DNA of 64,000 nt from Apteryx mantelli (Eukaryota > Chordata > Aves > Apterygiformes > Apterygidae), in NCBI RefSeq assembly GCF_036417845.1, contig NC_089979.1, positions 116,035,415 through 116,099,414 on the forward strand, given 5' to 3'. The notes beneath the pieces were generated by a model. That model had not been told where the DNA came from. It searched no databases and saw only the letters and a list, made by a program, of their open reading frames with translations. Positions 1-14,100 of this stretch are shown here, one piece after another. Made by a program: the position numbers and the translations under genes. Within the stretch, counting starts at the first letter, position 1; every line of letters begins with the position of its first letter.

Positions 1-1219
1 AGGGCAATGACTTTTCTTTGAAGTGCTTATCATGCTAATAATTCACTTACTGCTTGGTTATTTTGCATTTAATAACATAGAGCAAGACAAATACATTTTG
101 GTCATAGTTATGTTTCATTTCTTATTTTATGTGTGTAAAGATGTAGCAAAGTAAGACATAGATTCAAATAGCCACACTCTAAAAGCTGAGAATAGTCAGG
201 TTCATACATAGCCCATGTGTGACTTTCACAATGGCCTGCAGTTTACTGATAAGTCATACAAAAAAACTCAGATCCAGCTATTCCCGAAATCTGGGGAAAC
301 TGTGGTCTCAGTCCAGACTTACTGCCTCAAGCTAATCTCTTGTTCAGTGATAGTTTGAAAACAGCGAAGTGCTCAGCTAACTACATGTAGATAGGTTAGT
401 TGTTTCTTCATTTAGACTTTTTGGTACTTTCATCTTCTGTCTAAATTTTTGTTTCTTAACCTTGTGAATGTTCCTTTGGATTCACCTGTGTTGATATGAT
501 CTTCTGGGAGGCCTCAATAAGGGCATAATTTCAAGATTAAGCATTTTGAAGTGCCTGATTGCCTAGATTTCAGTACTGGAGACATTTGTTTTCTGTTCTA
601 GAGATTTATGTATTTTTTATAATACATATTTTCACATTAATTTTCCCTGATGCTTTTTCTAACACTTTGTAATCACCCATTAACTCAAAAAAGTCCTGGT
701 TCACAGGCTGAGAAACCCTCCTTTACACAGACAGGCTGTACTGAGCAGGATGGACAGAGCTTCTGACAAATTCATTTCTTGTCCACCAGCAAGTGAATGG
801 TAGACATGGTAACCATCGTTGTTCTTGCTTTATCACTGCCAGCCATCAAACCTCAGCTGCATCACTTCAAGAAGCCCAGTAACAGCTCAGGAGCCTATTT
901 GCCAGCCTTTCACAAGAAATCTGAGGAACATCCAGTGAGGTATAAGCTGCTTGACCAAAGGGGAAGGATGAAAAAGATTCAGCATATTTCTCAGAACTGG
1001 AATAGGAAATAGTAGAGGAGATTAAGAGGCATCTTCTGGAATGACGCTTCTCACAGTTGGATGGAGGATACTGTGTAATCTTTGCACAGACCACACTGCA
1101 TTATGCAGCAGGTATAATTCAAGATATAAGCAATTGTATGATTTAACCAGATGATACAATGGACACTTCTGCTAGAACTGTTTTCAATAGTCTTCTTATT
1201 ATTGGAGCATATGTCTACT

Positions 1220-1253
1220 TAGTACTAAAATATTGATAGTACTAAAATATTGA
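1220..1253. repeat. 17-bp perfect tandem duplication
   Basis: The unit TAGTACTAAAATATTGA occurs twice with a period of 17 bp. It lies in non-coding DNA and looks like a local replication duplication. Confidence 0.9.
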
Positions 1254-3524
1254 TCTGTTGTTTAAAAAAAAATTGCATACCACTTTCTCCCATCAAATTA
1301 AGAAAGTCAATATTTTCATAGATAGTTGGGCTCCTTATGGTGTTCTCAATGTGACCTTCTGCCTAACACAGGTGAGACAACAACTCCTGTGTCCAATAGC
1401 ATGAGAAAGTTTTGCCTTACCTAACTGCATTGAGAATAAATGGTTTCCTGTTTTAATGCAATAGATGTTCAGGAGGATGAAGGCAGGAGAGTGGATTAAA
1501 GAGTCCTCTCATTTCACCCCTTAGGAAAAAGAAGATGTAGCACAGCATTAAATACGTGCCTTGCATGATCCCTATTGAAAGTTTAATGCCATCAATTGTC
1601 TTTTTTGGCATTAATTTATGTGGTTTTGTTCCCATGTATTCCTTTGGTGCACACAGTGTCCCATGGAACTGAGTTTCACAGCTAAACTTGTCCTCTGTGA
1701 AAAAGTTCTTGTTGCCCCTGGATCTTATCCTGTGAGAAACAGAGGCAAGTAACTCCCTATTTGCTTTCTCCAGGCCCCCAGTGATTTATATACCACCTCA
1801 GCTCTCTCTTTCCAAGCTGGTGAATCCTATGCTGTTGCGCTCTCCTTGCAATGAAACCTGTTCTACTTTTGATCTTTGCTGCTCTTCTCTGTATCTTTTC
1901 TTTCTTTATTTTTTTAATCTGTTTTTGCAAGGAGAGGACCAGAACTGTGCACAGTACACAAGATGTGGGCATACCAGCAATTTCTAAAGTAATGTTATAG
2001 CATTTTCTGTTTTACCTTTCATGCCTTTCCAAATATTTTTTAAAGTTGTATTGTCCTTGATCGCCGAGTGGTAATTTCTGTAGAATTATCAGTAATGATT
2101 GCTGATTAATTTATAGCCCATCAACACATATGGGGTCAGGGTTGTCTCTCCTTATCCACATTGTTCTGCACTTACCAATGTTGAACCAGTGGTTTTGATG
2201 ATTACACTGAAGTAAACTTTTTTTTTCCTTTATATCCTTTATTTTTGTGCCCTGCTTGTTTTCTTCTTGTCACCTGTACCTTTTCCAGATCACTTTTTCT
2301 GGATAAGCGTGTTGAACAGAACAGAAGGTTATCCTCATTTACTGTGAATAGTGATCACTTGATCCTATTCTTCTCCCCTCCTTCCCCCCCCCGCCCCCAT
2401 TACTAACCAGTTATTTGTCCATGTTTAGATCATGTGTTAAGATCTTCTCTCAATCCATGACAGATTAGTAACTTTGACAGCCTTTGGAACAAGACATTGT
2501 CAAAATCTTTTTGGAAAACTGCAAATGGTTATATGCTCCTCCAGGGAACTCTGAAAGATTTGTCAGGCACGATTTCTCCTATAAAAAGTATTTTGACTCT
2601 TCTCTGTTATATTATATTTATTCTTGTTTCTACTAATTCTATTCTTTATATTTTCTACATGTTCACTCACTGCAGATTTACCTGTCTATTATACACCACA
2701 GATCTGAAACTACATCCAATGTCAAAACTGCTACAGTCAGTATATATAACATTGCTATATTAAAATTATGTTAAAATCAAGGCTGGCTGTTGTATGAAAA
2801 CAGCTGGGAATGTTACAGATGCCCCTTGCTCCATTAGAAAGGACTGCTGCAATTCTGTGTGCACTTGCCCTAGGGTCCTGTAGCATTTTGCAGTATTTTG
2901 CTTGAAATCTCCATAAAACAGGTGAATGTAGCATACAGCTGGTCAAGTGTTCTGACATGATGCTGTATCAGTTATTTTTGTCTGACTGTCTTACTAGGAA
3001 CTTGATTTTGTAGCACTGTCCTTGAACCCCATCAGCACTTCGGACTCCAGCAACTGGCCTGCCCAGCTACCTAAACCAAATGTAAAGAGGAATGCACTTT
3101 AAAGCCTTCCATTTATGAAATGTGATTTATTGCTAGGAATTCCCAGAGAACTATATTTTGCCTGTAAAATACCCTGAAATGTTTTACATGAATAGGCTGT
3201 ATAGACAAGCCAAATTATACTATTCTTCCAAACACATTTGCTGTCTGTGTCATTTCCTTCTCTTTAGGACACCTTTGGTTAATGGTTTACCTATCATAAT
3301 CTTACCTGACTGTTCTCTGGATGAGTGGACAGCACTGATTCAGGTCACTGAGCCATCCAAATAGGCAAAAGGAGCCAGAATTTATTTTCTTCCTTTTTTA
3401 TTGCCAACAGTTAAGTGGGTTTTTTGCTTCTGTGTCACAAACATCTAACATGAGTGATTTTTTTCTTTGCTCTCCCTCTTCATTCTCTCTGCTATGCCAT
3501 GAAGCAGACAAAAATTGTCATCTT

Positions 3525-3600
3525 GGTTTTACTGCTGTGTAATCAAGACACAGAGAAATGAAATGACATACCTGAGATTTCATGGGGAGTGTGTATCATT
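3525..3600 (-). mobile_element. MIR-like SINE remnant (antisense)
   Basis: The phrase around ACACAGAGAAATGAAATGAC followed by a diverged 'cctgagatttca' resembles the complement of the conserved MIR core (cagatgaggaaactgaggcacagagaggttaagt). It is heavily diverged and was recognised by eye only. Confidence 0.35.
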
Positions 3601-4849
3601 ACTAAGAATTTAATCTAGTTCTGATCAGCATCCTCTTTGCTCACATTCTTCTCCAGCCAAGTCCTGTGTTGTGTTGCTCTCTATTAGAGTCGCCTTAGGT
3701 GGAGGTTTATGCTGATGTTCATTGGTATTGGAAAGATATCTTAAGATGTTTCTTCCCTTTTTCAAAATCTCTGGCTCTAGGCCCAATTAAAATATTTCGA
3801 AGTGGGGGAGAGAGGGCATTTGTGCAGGCTGCTTCATGTAAATACTGGGCACTTCAGAAAAATAATTCTTAAGCATAGCTAGTTGTGCTAATGGCATCCA
3901 GCCTGATGCACTGAGCTACATCAGAAAGCAGATGGGATCATCGTTTCAATCCAACACTGACATCTAGCGTTCATCGAGGGGAGATTTTCCAAGCAGGAAG
4001 TTCAAAAATGAAATCTGTGTTATCTGAGGGTGGTCTGGCTTTGCAAGGCACTCAGCGTTTTTTACATTAGTGATTTCTGAGTTAACCACTTGCTTCCAGC
4101 ATAGAAATAAGTCTGAGTAATCCATCCCTCTTGAAAAGTCTGATGATCTAACACTCATGATGCAGTTTAGATTTTTCATGAATTGTATGTTCCAACTGCC
4201 AACACTTGAAAATTTAGCCTTTTTTCCTGTTTAGTCCAGTTTTGACTTGAGTCTTTGCTCTAATCATTGGATGGCTTTGCTGTGATCAGAAAGTTTTGTG
4301 CTCTGTTTTCCTGGAGGGGGTTGTTACTTTATTTTTTAAGTAAAGGTTTGAAGTCTGAATTAAAAATCGGAATGTTAAAATCTACATTGAGTGGAGCATA
4401 GAGAGATCCTTTAGTATTCATTCCTTATATTGTGTGTATTTCTGTGATTACACAAACATGCATTGGAAGGGAAGATTGGCTCCAAAATCCTCATGGACAA
4501 TTGCAGCAGTGAGAAACAAGTATGAGAAGAGGAAGGGGAGAAGGGAGGAAGGAAGAACAGTGGCTAGCAGGGTATAAATGAGTCTTTCATATTGTTTTGC
4601 TCATGAGGCAGACAGCTGGGTTCATGGGGCAAATTTGTTTCTGCACAGGCTGTATCCTCACCTCCTTACTCCTTCTTGTTCAGGTCTGTTGTTCAGTTCA
4701 GCTCCTCAGATGTGTGGCCAGCATTTGTCCTTCAGCCTGATCCTTCACTCTTTTTCCATGTACTCCTCTCTGTATCCTGAACTCTTTACTCCTGACCTGT
4801 CACAGACCTGCTAAGCTTCACTAAGCATCTACCTTGGTGTGTATCTTGA

Positions 4850-5221
4850 ATTATCACTGAGTTGCTGAGGTTGGAAGGAACCTCTGGAGACTGTCTAATC
4901 CAACCCCCCTGCTCAAAGCAGGTTCAGCTAAAGCAGGTTTCCCAGATTCATGTCCAGTTGGGTTTTGGGTATCTCCAAGGATGGAGACACCACAACCTCT
5001 CTCGGCAGACTGTTCCACTATTTGGCCACCCTCACAGTAAAAATCATTTTTCCTTGTATGTAACTGGAATTTCCTGTATTTAAATTTGTGCCCAGTGCCT
5101 TTTGTCCTATCACTAGGCACCACTGAGAAGAGTCTGGCTCCGTCTTCTTTACTTCCTCTCATCAGGTATTTATACACATTGAGAAGATCCCCCTGAGCCT
5201 TCCCTTCTCCAGGTTAAACAG
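4850..5221 (-). mobile_element. Truncated CR1 LINE, 3' end
   Basis: This 5'-truncated CR1 copy lies in reverse orientation. Read on the minus strand it starts near the 'CTGTTTAACCTGGAGAAGGG' segment of ORF2 and runs through the ORF2 C-terminus. A remnant frame holds [21 protein letters not shown], very close to the same stretch of the larger CR1 at about 39,000-39,075. It then continues into the conserved 3' UTR (TCTCCAGAGGTTCCTTCCAACCTCAGC) and stops without poly(A). The ORF is disrupted, so this is a dead fragment. It matches the other CR1 less closely than a recent duplicate would, so it is an independent, older insertion. Confidence 0.93.
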
Positions 5222-8200
5222 AATGCAGAAATACATGACCCTAAGGCCACCTGGAGACCCTAAAAACTAATCTGAAGTCTAGAAAGGTCTAGACAGCTTG
5301 GGACTTCCCAAGCTCAAGGCAGAGCGTCTCATGGCATATATTCAGCTTGCACTTTACAGGATCTTGTCTTATGTAAGAATGAACACAAATAAACCATCAC
5401 AAGAGATTCTTTCATTTCTGGAATGTACTTTCTAGTTCTGTCTCTTCTTGTCCTATCTGTCCAATTCTTATCTTTTCAAGGCTCTTCAGTATGTCAGGTA
5501 TAAGGATTTAAGCTTCCCTTCACAGCACCTGAGCCAGACAGACTGATATGGATTCTGCTGCAGGACTAGGAGACAGTATCATGAAGGAGACAGTATCATG
5601 GAAAATAGCTTTTAATGTTCACTCCTTGTATTCATAGAGCTACATATGCTACATTTCCAAAGTATTGAAATTTCTGTTTGCACAGCCTCACTGTAAAAGG
5701 CCCATGGCTTTTCAGGGGATGTAAGTAACAGAGTAAGATGGGTTTATGAGCTTAGTTAAGTACAAGTGAGAAGCCAAAAGTTCTAATGTGCTTCACTGGC
5801 CTGCATTCTTGATTTTTCACTTGTAGATGCAACTGCTGGACATGTCTCTGCACATAAGAATACTATGAAATCACGTTGACCAAAAGCAATCTTTAAATTT
5901 TGTGTGCTCTTGAAAGTTTTTTTATATGCATGACCAAAGATGGCAACAGCACAGGACATGGAAAAAGATAATCAGTTTTGATATCTAAACCAATCTATTA
6001 CTTTAAGTGATCAAAGCATTATATGGTTGTCTATTTATTAACCAGTAAGACAGACAAAATTTCAACCAGACAAAATTTCAGTGTAAATGTTCCTAAACTC
6101 AACGCATGCAAATTCCGCTTTATTTGCGGGTATAGTAAATGTTAGCAGGTTAGTGGTAGCACCATGAATGTTGGTTTGTATTTGTTTCTCCTGTTGCTTA
6201 GCTTGATAAAACATTTACCCTATGAACCTCATGTTTAGCATTACAACAGCGCTAATAACATTTCCTTCAGATACGTGATGGGCTTACTGCAATCCTTAGT
6301 TGAATGTCACGAAGCCTTTAAATCTCCATTGTCCCAACTCTGTCGCAAATGGAGAACTGTCCCTTAGTTTCTAGGTAGAAGCTGACCCAGAATTCACTCT
6401 AAAAATATTAGCCATTAACAACCTCCCAATCTTTTGTTCAATGACTGGAGCATTTCATTCCCTTAAGCATCGAGCTGGTTGCCCTGTGCAGTGCAGACTG
6501 TGGGTGGGGTTCAGTTCCAGCTAAATGCAGGTATCTGAATGTAAGCCAGGAACTAAGACCCCAGAATAGTCAATGCCTGTGTGTAGACACCTCAATTTAA
6601 GTGATCTGCAGCATCCTAAATCCTAACAGTGCTGCAGAAATGCTTCTGAGGTTTTTGTTTCCATCAGCAGCATGTCAGGTGCTTTGCCCCCTTCTCTTAG
6701 TGGAGATAGCTGGCAGTGGGAAGCAAGGACTGAATTTGCTGCCAGCACCTCAGACAAATGGTGCTCCAGGATATGCATCCTCTTACACTGCTAATACTTG
6801 CAGCTTGCCAAATGAAAATCACAGTTTGGTTTTCTACAACCTTGTGTTTCACTGTAATGGCCAGGGGGAAACTTTTGGGAACACTTGAGACAGAAGTATT
6901 TCTGCCCCAGAACACACAAACTCCAGATGTTTGTCTAAGAGAGCAATTCCTGCGATTTTAGCAATATATGGTCTCAGAGAGTTCAGAGCTTGAAGGACAA
7001 TAAATAAACCTGCATTCACACCAGTGTAAAGCCCACACAGGATTCTGCCAGATCTAAAAGTTTTGGTTTTGGGGAAGGAATGGTGGGTGTTTATAAGATT
7101 TTTCAAATCAGATCTTATTCCCAAATAAAGTAACATTTAAACACTTTCACTGAATGCAATGAGGCAGATGAAAGCTTTGAGAAGCAATACAACATATTGC
7201 TTCCCAGGAACACTGCAAACCCGCCCATTTACTAAATTGACCAACTGAAAAATGATTTTCTAGTTGATCAAGTTGCTCCTGGGTGGAAAAACGGTAAATG
7301 CCCAATTGCCAAGATATGAATATTCAATTTTAAATGAACTGCAGCAAATAATGTATATTGTGACATTTTTATGGCTGGGCTTCAAGTTGATCTATAAGGG
7401 GATAGTGAATTAGGCCACTGTGCCATCAGAGATGTCAGTGGGACTGTAACTCCTCTTCAGAGAAGGACATATAGTGCTGTTGGTAGGCGTAAAGTGTGAT
7501 ATATATTTTTCATATTAACCTGTGTCAGCATTCCCCAGCCTTTGAAAAAAATATCATCTTCAGAGCAATGAAGTCGGTCACATTCTATTTGTGCTCCTGC
7601 CTTTTGTTGTTAAGGGCCTTCATGTCTAAACATGTACATTTTCATGGCTAATCTATTGCTGATGTTCATTTCAATCTTTCAATCTTTTCAGGACTCCACA
7701 CTCTCACTCTTGCTGTATTTTGTGCTGAAAATATTCACCCAACATCACTAGGAAATCTAGGCTCAGATTGCACTGAAATGTGCATTTGAAATTAAGCTGA
7801 GCCATGATACTCAGGTAACAAGGTGATAAGATGCTTTGGGGTGTACTTGAGGCTTTATGCTCCTTGAGGCATCTCCAGTGAGTCTCCAGAGTCCTGGGGC
7901 AACCAGACTGGAGTGCTCCCAGTAGAGAGAAACAAGCATTGTAATCTGAAGGGTGAAGCACTGTGCTCAGCAAGGCCATGGAGAGCCGTTGGCTGGGAGA
8001 AATGGTGTGGACATCTCCTGAGACCTGTAGGAGTGCCCAGGCTGCACAACTTCTCTGAAGCACCTTCACATCAGAGGAAAGTTCTGGTCTGCAGAAGGAT
8101 CAGCTAAAATCTTGAAAAGACCTAGCATGAATACTGCTTTTATTGATGCTGTTTGTGCTAGTTCCTACAGGGTGACCACTGTCTTTGCATGTTATGCATA

Positions 8201-9271
8201 TTTTTTTCTGTTCTCCTCCCTGCTTCTCACACCAGTGCAGAAGCAGAGGCTGATTGCCTTAGGTGAGTACTATATATATTTCCTTCACACTATGCAGAAG
8301 CTTCTGTATGGGACTAAAGCTCTTTTAGCAGCACAGAGGCTCTGCTGAGATTCACCAGCTCAGCTACAGCTCAGCTGACATCAATATAATTCAAGCAGGA
8401 ATGAGTTTGGCAATAAACTCTGGGAACCCCTTTTTTTTTGCAGAGAGACAAGTTTAGAGTGGTGACTCTAAGGATGATGATAATAAGGTTTGTTATTTTT
8501 CTTGCAAGCTGAAATTGTATTAAACCTTCCTGCAGAAAAGGAGACCTCAAGGTTTTTGTTCACAAGTGCAGAAGAGACTGATTTTTCAGCTCATTCAGGT
8601 TCTTAGCTGGTGTGAACTGTCATGTGTAAATATATGAATATCTTCTTTGACTAACTCAAGCCTGACATTTATTTTCTCACAACAACATAATTCTTCATTC
8701 TGCCTTAAAAATTGTATCTCTTACATAAAGGCAAATTGCTGTCATAGTCCCTTGGCACTCAAGAAAAGTATAGGGAGTCTCTGATGCCACTGGCCTTCTC
8801 TCACAGCGACAACACAACGTATGTCTTTATTCTGTTTCTGTTCATCGTCTGAATCCCTGAATACATGGTGCTGAGCTGGCCTCTGAGCAACTTTTTTCCC
8901 CACTTCATGTCCTGTGAGTATTTCTGTATTTAATCATTGAACTTTGTTTGAGTTATTTGAGTGAAATCCAAAAGAAACTCATTTGACAGGGAGAAGGGCA
9001 GGGCATTCAAGGTGTGAGAAGTGCTGTCTGTCAAAAAAAGTATGATTCGTAAAGACATGGCACAGGTGACAGACATGGAATAAAGCTTCTAACACCTTAG
9101 TGCCTGCTTGAAAGGAAATTGTACGGGTATGGAATTGTAACTTCCATTTGCAAAAACTAAAAATTCCACAGTGAATTGGGTTATAGGTATAGATTGTGTC
9201 TATATTCCTATCAGGTACTTGCTGTGACATACTTTACTCTGTTCTTTACATGAATGTTATTATTTGAAATA
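5222..9271. other. Intergenic DNA 3' of PPP1R17
   Basis: No exon, RNA gene or element that I can name. Two short tandem duplications are visible: 17 bp at 5569-5602 and 16 bp at 6051-6080. Short open frames here lack homology or splice context. Confidence 0.5.
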
Positions 9272-10889
9272 TTTATTGGTCCTATTTTAAATACTATCTT
9301 GTCTCACCGATAAACTAACAGAATAAAAAGTACACCTTCTAGCTATCAGACATCCCATAATGATATATCTAGTCTGTTGTATGCTTTAGTATATCATCAT
9401 TTATTATAAGCTTGTTGGTTACATCTCGAAGCTGAACATTTGCAAATGGGCTGCGTTCTTATGAAAGGTGCTGGGTCAGTCACTGTGGCAAATGAAGTCC
9501 TAGCTAGTGTGTTTCTCAGCTGTCTGCCTAAGGGTGTTAAAAAAAATAACTGAATTCAGTCTGCCAGATTAGGTAGTCTTTAACCTTTGTGCTGAGGTCC
9601 CTAGGGATCCAGCTGGCAGCGCTGCTCCATCTAGCATACAGAGCTATAAAGGTAAGCAGAAAACTACCCAGTCCTACCTATTTTGTATAATATTCTACAG
9701 GTACCCACCTCTGTTTGTACAAATGCTGAAGACTGTAGCTAGCTGTGAGAACAATTCTTGGTTGAATCAGTGAATTAAGTTATTAGAAAAGAAGCATGAT
9801 GCTGTTTCATCTTGCAGTATGCACATGCCATTGAGTAACGCTGTTCCTTTTACTCAATTCTGAATCCTCCACTGTGATTTTCAATCTTTACAGCTCCTCC
9901 TAACCGACAAGCTAGGACTGCATTTAGAAAGCACATATCAAAAGAAAACATGTGGAGTAAAAGGATCAGCTATCCAACTCATTCATCCTTCACCAGCCTA
10001 GGAATAAAACCTTTGAAAGAAAAAAAAATCAATGGACTATACTGGTACAACAGGCAAATGTTGCACTTCCAGTTTGTTTCCTTTCTGAGGGCTCTGCCCT
10101 GTGTTTTGTTTGATGTGTCAGTGTTGATGGCCCTTAGCTTTAAGTTTTCATACTACAATAAATCTACCCTTTTCTCCTTACAAACAAAGTTATGAGCAGA
10201 TAGAGGCACAAGAAGTGTTTACTTTGCATTTCAGGAACTCTAGACTTGATTCCTTCTCTCCCACACTGTCTATCACTTCAATTTTGCATGTGGGAATTTT
10301 CACAGCAGTCAACATTATTCTGGCAGAAAAAAGCTGGACTAATGAGGTGAAGAGTCAGGAGAAAAATACAATTTTTAGTCTTCAGTTGATGTTCTACATC
10401 CCAGGGGAACAGGAGGGAGGAGAAGGAAGAGCCAAGCTTGTACCTCAACACAGTACAAGCACAGCCTGTATAACCAAGAAAGAATGGCCAGAAAATGCCC
10501 TGCCCTGTGCTACCATCCACTCTGGTATCTAGTGCCAGCTACACTGGGTCGGTGGTGCCATTTGCATTAACCCTTATCACTATGCTATACAAAACCAGAT
10601 TTGATCTGAGGTGGAATCCCTGTAGACAAAAGTCCTGCAAAGCTGCTCTTAATAAACCAAGGGAATCCTTCCAGCCCCATGTGTAAATGAATTTTCTGTT
10701 GTCTCCTGTGCTGCTTCCTGGGATTTCGTGAGATGCAGATAAGCACTTGAAGATAATTTAAATTCAAGTGCATACTTAAGAAAATTATTATTTATAAAAA
10801 TGAATGGGCTTTTTTTTCTTTATGTGCTGCCACTTCAAATGACCCAGAATTATTATTTACATTACATTATTAGAGATATTGCTATAATC
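9272..10889 (-). other. PPP1R17: Probable PPP1R17 3' UTR, end uncertain
   Basis: This is the minus-strand DNA immediately after the PPP1R17 stop codon. No AATAAA lies close to the stop. The first minus-strand AATAAA hexamers found are at 9400-9405 and 9272-9277, which would give a 3' UTR of roughly 1.5-1.6 kb. This is inference from hexamers only; transcript data would be needed to fix the cleavage site. Confidence 0.3.
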
Positions 10890-10969
10890 TTAACTGGGGA
10901 TTGTGTCTCCATCCTTTTCTTCATCTTCCATAATCACTGTTTGCTTTTCTTCTGTAAGCAGCTTAGCAC
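10890..10969 (-). CDS. PPP1R17: PPP1R17 terminal coding exon (coding exon 4)
   Basis: This is the last 25 codons and TAA stop of protein phosphatase 1 regulatory subunit 17 (G-substrate). The acceptor is a T-rich tract ending TTTTTAAG at 10970-10972, with the long poly(T) at 10988-11005 (poly(A) on the plus strand) acting as the polypyrimidine tract. The first two bases, GT, complete a Gly codon left open by the previous exon. The encoded tail starts GAKLLTEEK and contains EDEEKDGD, matching the acidic vertebrate C-terminus (human ends ...EDDEKDGDKIAI). The final residues differ (TIPS). The exon is only 80 nt and would be missed by ORF-length searches. Position, phase and motif agree, so I am confident. 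Confidence 0.93.
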
Positions 10970-10987
10970 CTTAAAAACAGAAGGACC

Positions 10988-11100
10988 AAAAAAAAAAAAA
11001 AAAAAGGCAAGAGAGAGAGAAAGAAAAAAAGGAGTTAGTTTAAAATATTACAAACAAAATATTACAAAACAAACAAAAAATATTACAAAATATTAAAAAA
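10988..11100. repeat. A-rich low-complexity tract
   Basis: A poly(A) run followed by repeated AAACAAA / ATATTACAAA phrases. On the minus strand it is T-rich and sits just upstream of the terminal PPP1R17 acceptor. Confidence 0.85.
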
Positions 11101-14100
11101 TCAGGTTAAGGAAAACTTTTCTGTCCTCTCTAATAGTTTGACCCTAATATAGCTTTTCAGACATCATGGGAGTTACTCTTCATTTATTTTGGCAAATCAT
11201 TCTCCTGATATTTAGTGAACTAGATTTGGATCACTACACTGTTAGCTAAAATTATCAGTCAGTCTTAAATCCAGCATATTTCAGCTACCTGTGAAAGCAG
11301 AGACACTGAAGTTTCTTTTGAGAACCTGTTTGTTAAAAGGATTTGGGAAGTTAAAAAAAGAAAAATGCTTGCATGATGAAATAAACACTGTAATTAACCT
11401 ATGTGACTGAGTCAGTCTGTGTGGACAAGCGTATGCACGATTCTTTTCTGTAGATATTTAGCAATGTTACTTAGATTTTGCTAACACAGATGCTAAAGGA
11501 GACAAATATTAGAATACCACATGCCAAGTATGATTCCCAATAATGTTATATAGTATCAATAAATTGCAAAAGGAACAGAACTGAGATCAATGTTATAACA
11601 GATTCATACACTAAAGACTTTGAGCCAGTATATGAATTATTGAGGTTTGGGATCTGAACAAGCTTCGAAGTGTGTCTGGCTTGTGAAGTGAGAAGAAAAA
11701 TAGTTCATAAGGCTTCATCTCTATCATGAAAGCACTGGAGAATGATATGACATAATATTGAAAGGAAGTTTGATTTCACAGTTAAAGCACGGGATGGAGA
11801 TTCAAGAAAGCTGGCTCATCAGCTGCAGATATGCTATGTGGCATATCTTTCCATGTATAAGTATTTCCTTCTTCCAAAGTCTTTCTCTATTATCTAGTTA
11901 GGTTATGGACCATATTGTCCACAAGTATATCTATATCTATATCATAATTAAAACAGTAAGTCCAGCTCTTACGGTGGACCTTGAGGCTTTTATGCGATAT
12001 CATGATATACCAATTATTATAACTAATCACTTTATTAAAAAATTAACTAATAAAGCTAAGTGAGGCCAATATTTTAGATAGGCAAGTGTTCTCCTTGATC
12101 CCCATTTTAACTGATTGTGTTGTTTTTGCCTGTTTGTAGTATAGAGCAACTGACCTCTAAGATATATTTTATGTCCACCTTCCTTGGCATGGAGATTAAT
12201 ATAGTCTAAAAACAGGATGAGGGTAACCGTTGAGTTGAGACCGATGAAATCCCTCTCTAATTCAGTCTCCTACTGTTTGCTCTTAGTCTGTGCTAACCAG
12301 CTGAGTTGTTCTGTCAAACCAACCTGTTTTGCTTCTTTCTGCATTCAAAACCCTTGCACAGTGAAGGCTTTCAGCCTTCATGAAGTCTGAAAATAGAGCA
12401 ATACCACACAGGAAGATTTTCTTCAGCTTCGGAGTCTTTTTAAGAGGTGATGAACTAAGGAAAACGTTAACCTATACTGCCCTTCATGTAAGCTCCTGCT
12501 TTATGCAGTTCTCATGAACTAGCTGGTTTCAGTGAGACTGTGAAGTAAACTGAAAGGAGTGAATGAATATTATTTTGAAACACGAAGGACTGCCTTTGTT
12601 TGAGTAGCAACTTGAACTGCTATTGAATGAGTGAGTAACCACTATTGTTAACTGCTGAGAATGATGCTGTTTTTTAGAGATGGAAGTAAATGTTCCCCAC
12701 CTAGACTTCTACTCCTGTATAACAAAAAATATAAACAATTTTTTGTTCCCTTTGTCTTTGGCTATTTCTTTTTCTCCTTTGTGGAGCATTTGGGAACAAG
12801 GAAAACACTCACTTTACCTTTACTCAAGTAAAATACTCTTAAAATGTGAAGCTACAATGAGATGAGAGAACTAACCTAGCTTTTGGGAAAACTCAGGAAT
12901 AAGACAAGGAATGCAAGCTAAATGAAGCTGTGTTGTGCTTTATGATCTTGTCCAATGTCACTCTTATCACTATCAAGTAGTTCTGATTTCCTAATTATAG
13001 TACTCAAAATTGCCCTTACAGAGCAGACCCTAGAGACAGCTGGAATGCAGCAGCCAAGCTGAGGTCCCCAGCAAGACTATGCATCATTATCAACAAATAA
13101 TTTTGCTGAATGATGGACTCCAAAGGTTTCCAACAGTGTTCAAGATCCAAAGCTCAGAAGAGGACAGAGTTGTAGCCTAGAGCTGTAGGTTCTTAACTTT
13201 CTGGATCATGGACCCTTAGCAATTTCATGGACAACTTACCTTTACATCAACCATTTAATGTCAAATGGTAGAAAGGGGATATAAATGGGATGCCTTAACT
13301 AGAATTATTTCTGTAACACTAGAAAAAGAGTTTTTCTTTGATAGGATGCCACTGACCATTTGGGGACAAAGTGTGCTTTATTGAATTTAGTTTGGGAATT
13401 CTTGGTTTAGAGGAGTAAGCAGAATGTTGGAATTATGAAAAGCAGCTCATCTCCCAGTTAGTTCTAAGGACTGGTAGATTGTTCTATTAACAGAACAATC
13501 TGACTAAAGAAAGCAGTATGGAAGTACAATGTAGTCATATTTTTGCAACTGAATTTGCAAATACTGGAAATTTTTAGCTAGAGACTAGGACCCCAAAGGC
13601 TCACAGAGACATGAGAACTGGTATTAGGAAGCTCAGATATGGACAGAAGAAAAAGTTGGCTTTAAGTCAACTGTTTGTCAGGTGCCACCCCAGTCTAGAT
13701 CTCTCAGAACACCGCCAAGACTGCACTAGCTGCACTTGCCTGTCTACGGACCACCCTTGCAGCTGGGTTGGAAGAATAATGGGGCACTCCAGTCACATCC
13801 CCTGCACAGGAAAGGGGGAAAGGCGATGATAAACTGCTGTGCTTGTTCTCATTACTCAGAGACTTTCACTGAAGGAGGGTAGCACTGAAGGAGCTGTTTT
13901 AATTGGTTTTCTAGAGCACGGAGGAGGATGAGGGTTTGAAATCATGGTTTTACTAGTTATCATTGATCTGATTAAGAAACTCTAAGCAGCCACATTTCAG
14001 GAAGCATGTTCCCATATTTACACAGGTATTTACATTCTTGCTCAAACCCACAAGCCTAAAGAGCTCTTAGAAATACTTTGGTTAATTGAATATGTTGCTA

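Larger units (their letters stand above)
1..4849. other. Intergenic DNA downstream of PPP1R17
   Basis: AT-rich DNA with no coding exon that I can support; all open frames are short and lack flanking splice sites or recognisable motifs. It contains a poly-C run near 2384-2397, a 17-bp tandem duplication at 1220-1253 and a trace of a MIR-like SINE near 3525-3600. By synteny with human, the 3' end of PDE1C (convergent, plus strand here) would lie to the left, but no PDE1C exon was recognised. Confidence 0.6.

Noticed and set aside
797-1012. 71-codon plus-strand ORF as a PDE1C last exon
   Set aside because: The position would fit synteny, but the sequence shows no PDE1 catalytic or tail motif and no convincing splice acceptor.
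8821-8870. Minus-strand DSDDEQKQNKD stretch as the PPP1R17 C-terminal exon
   Set aside because: It looked acidic, but the true terminal exon with matching phase and EDEEKDGD was found at 10890-10969.
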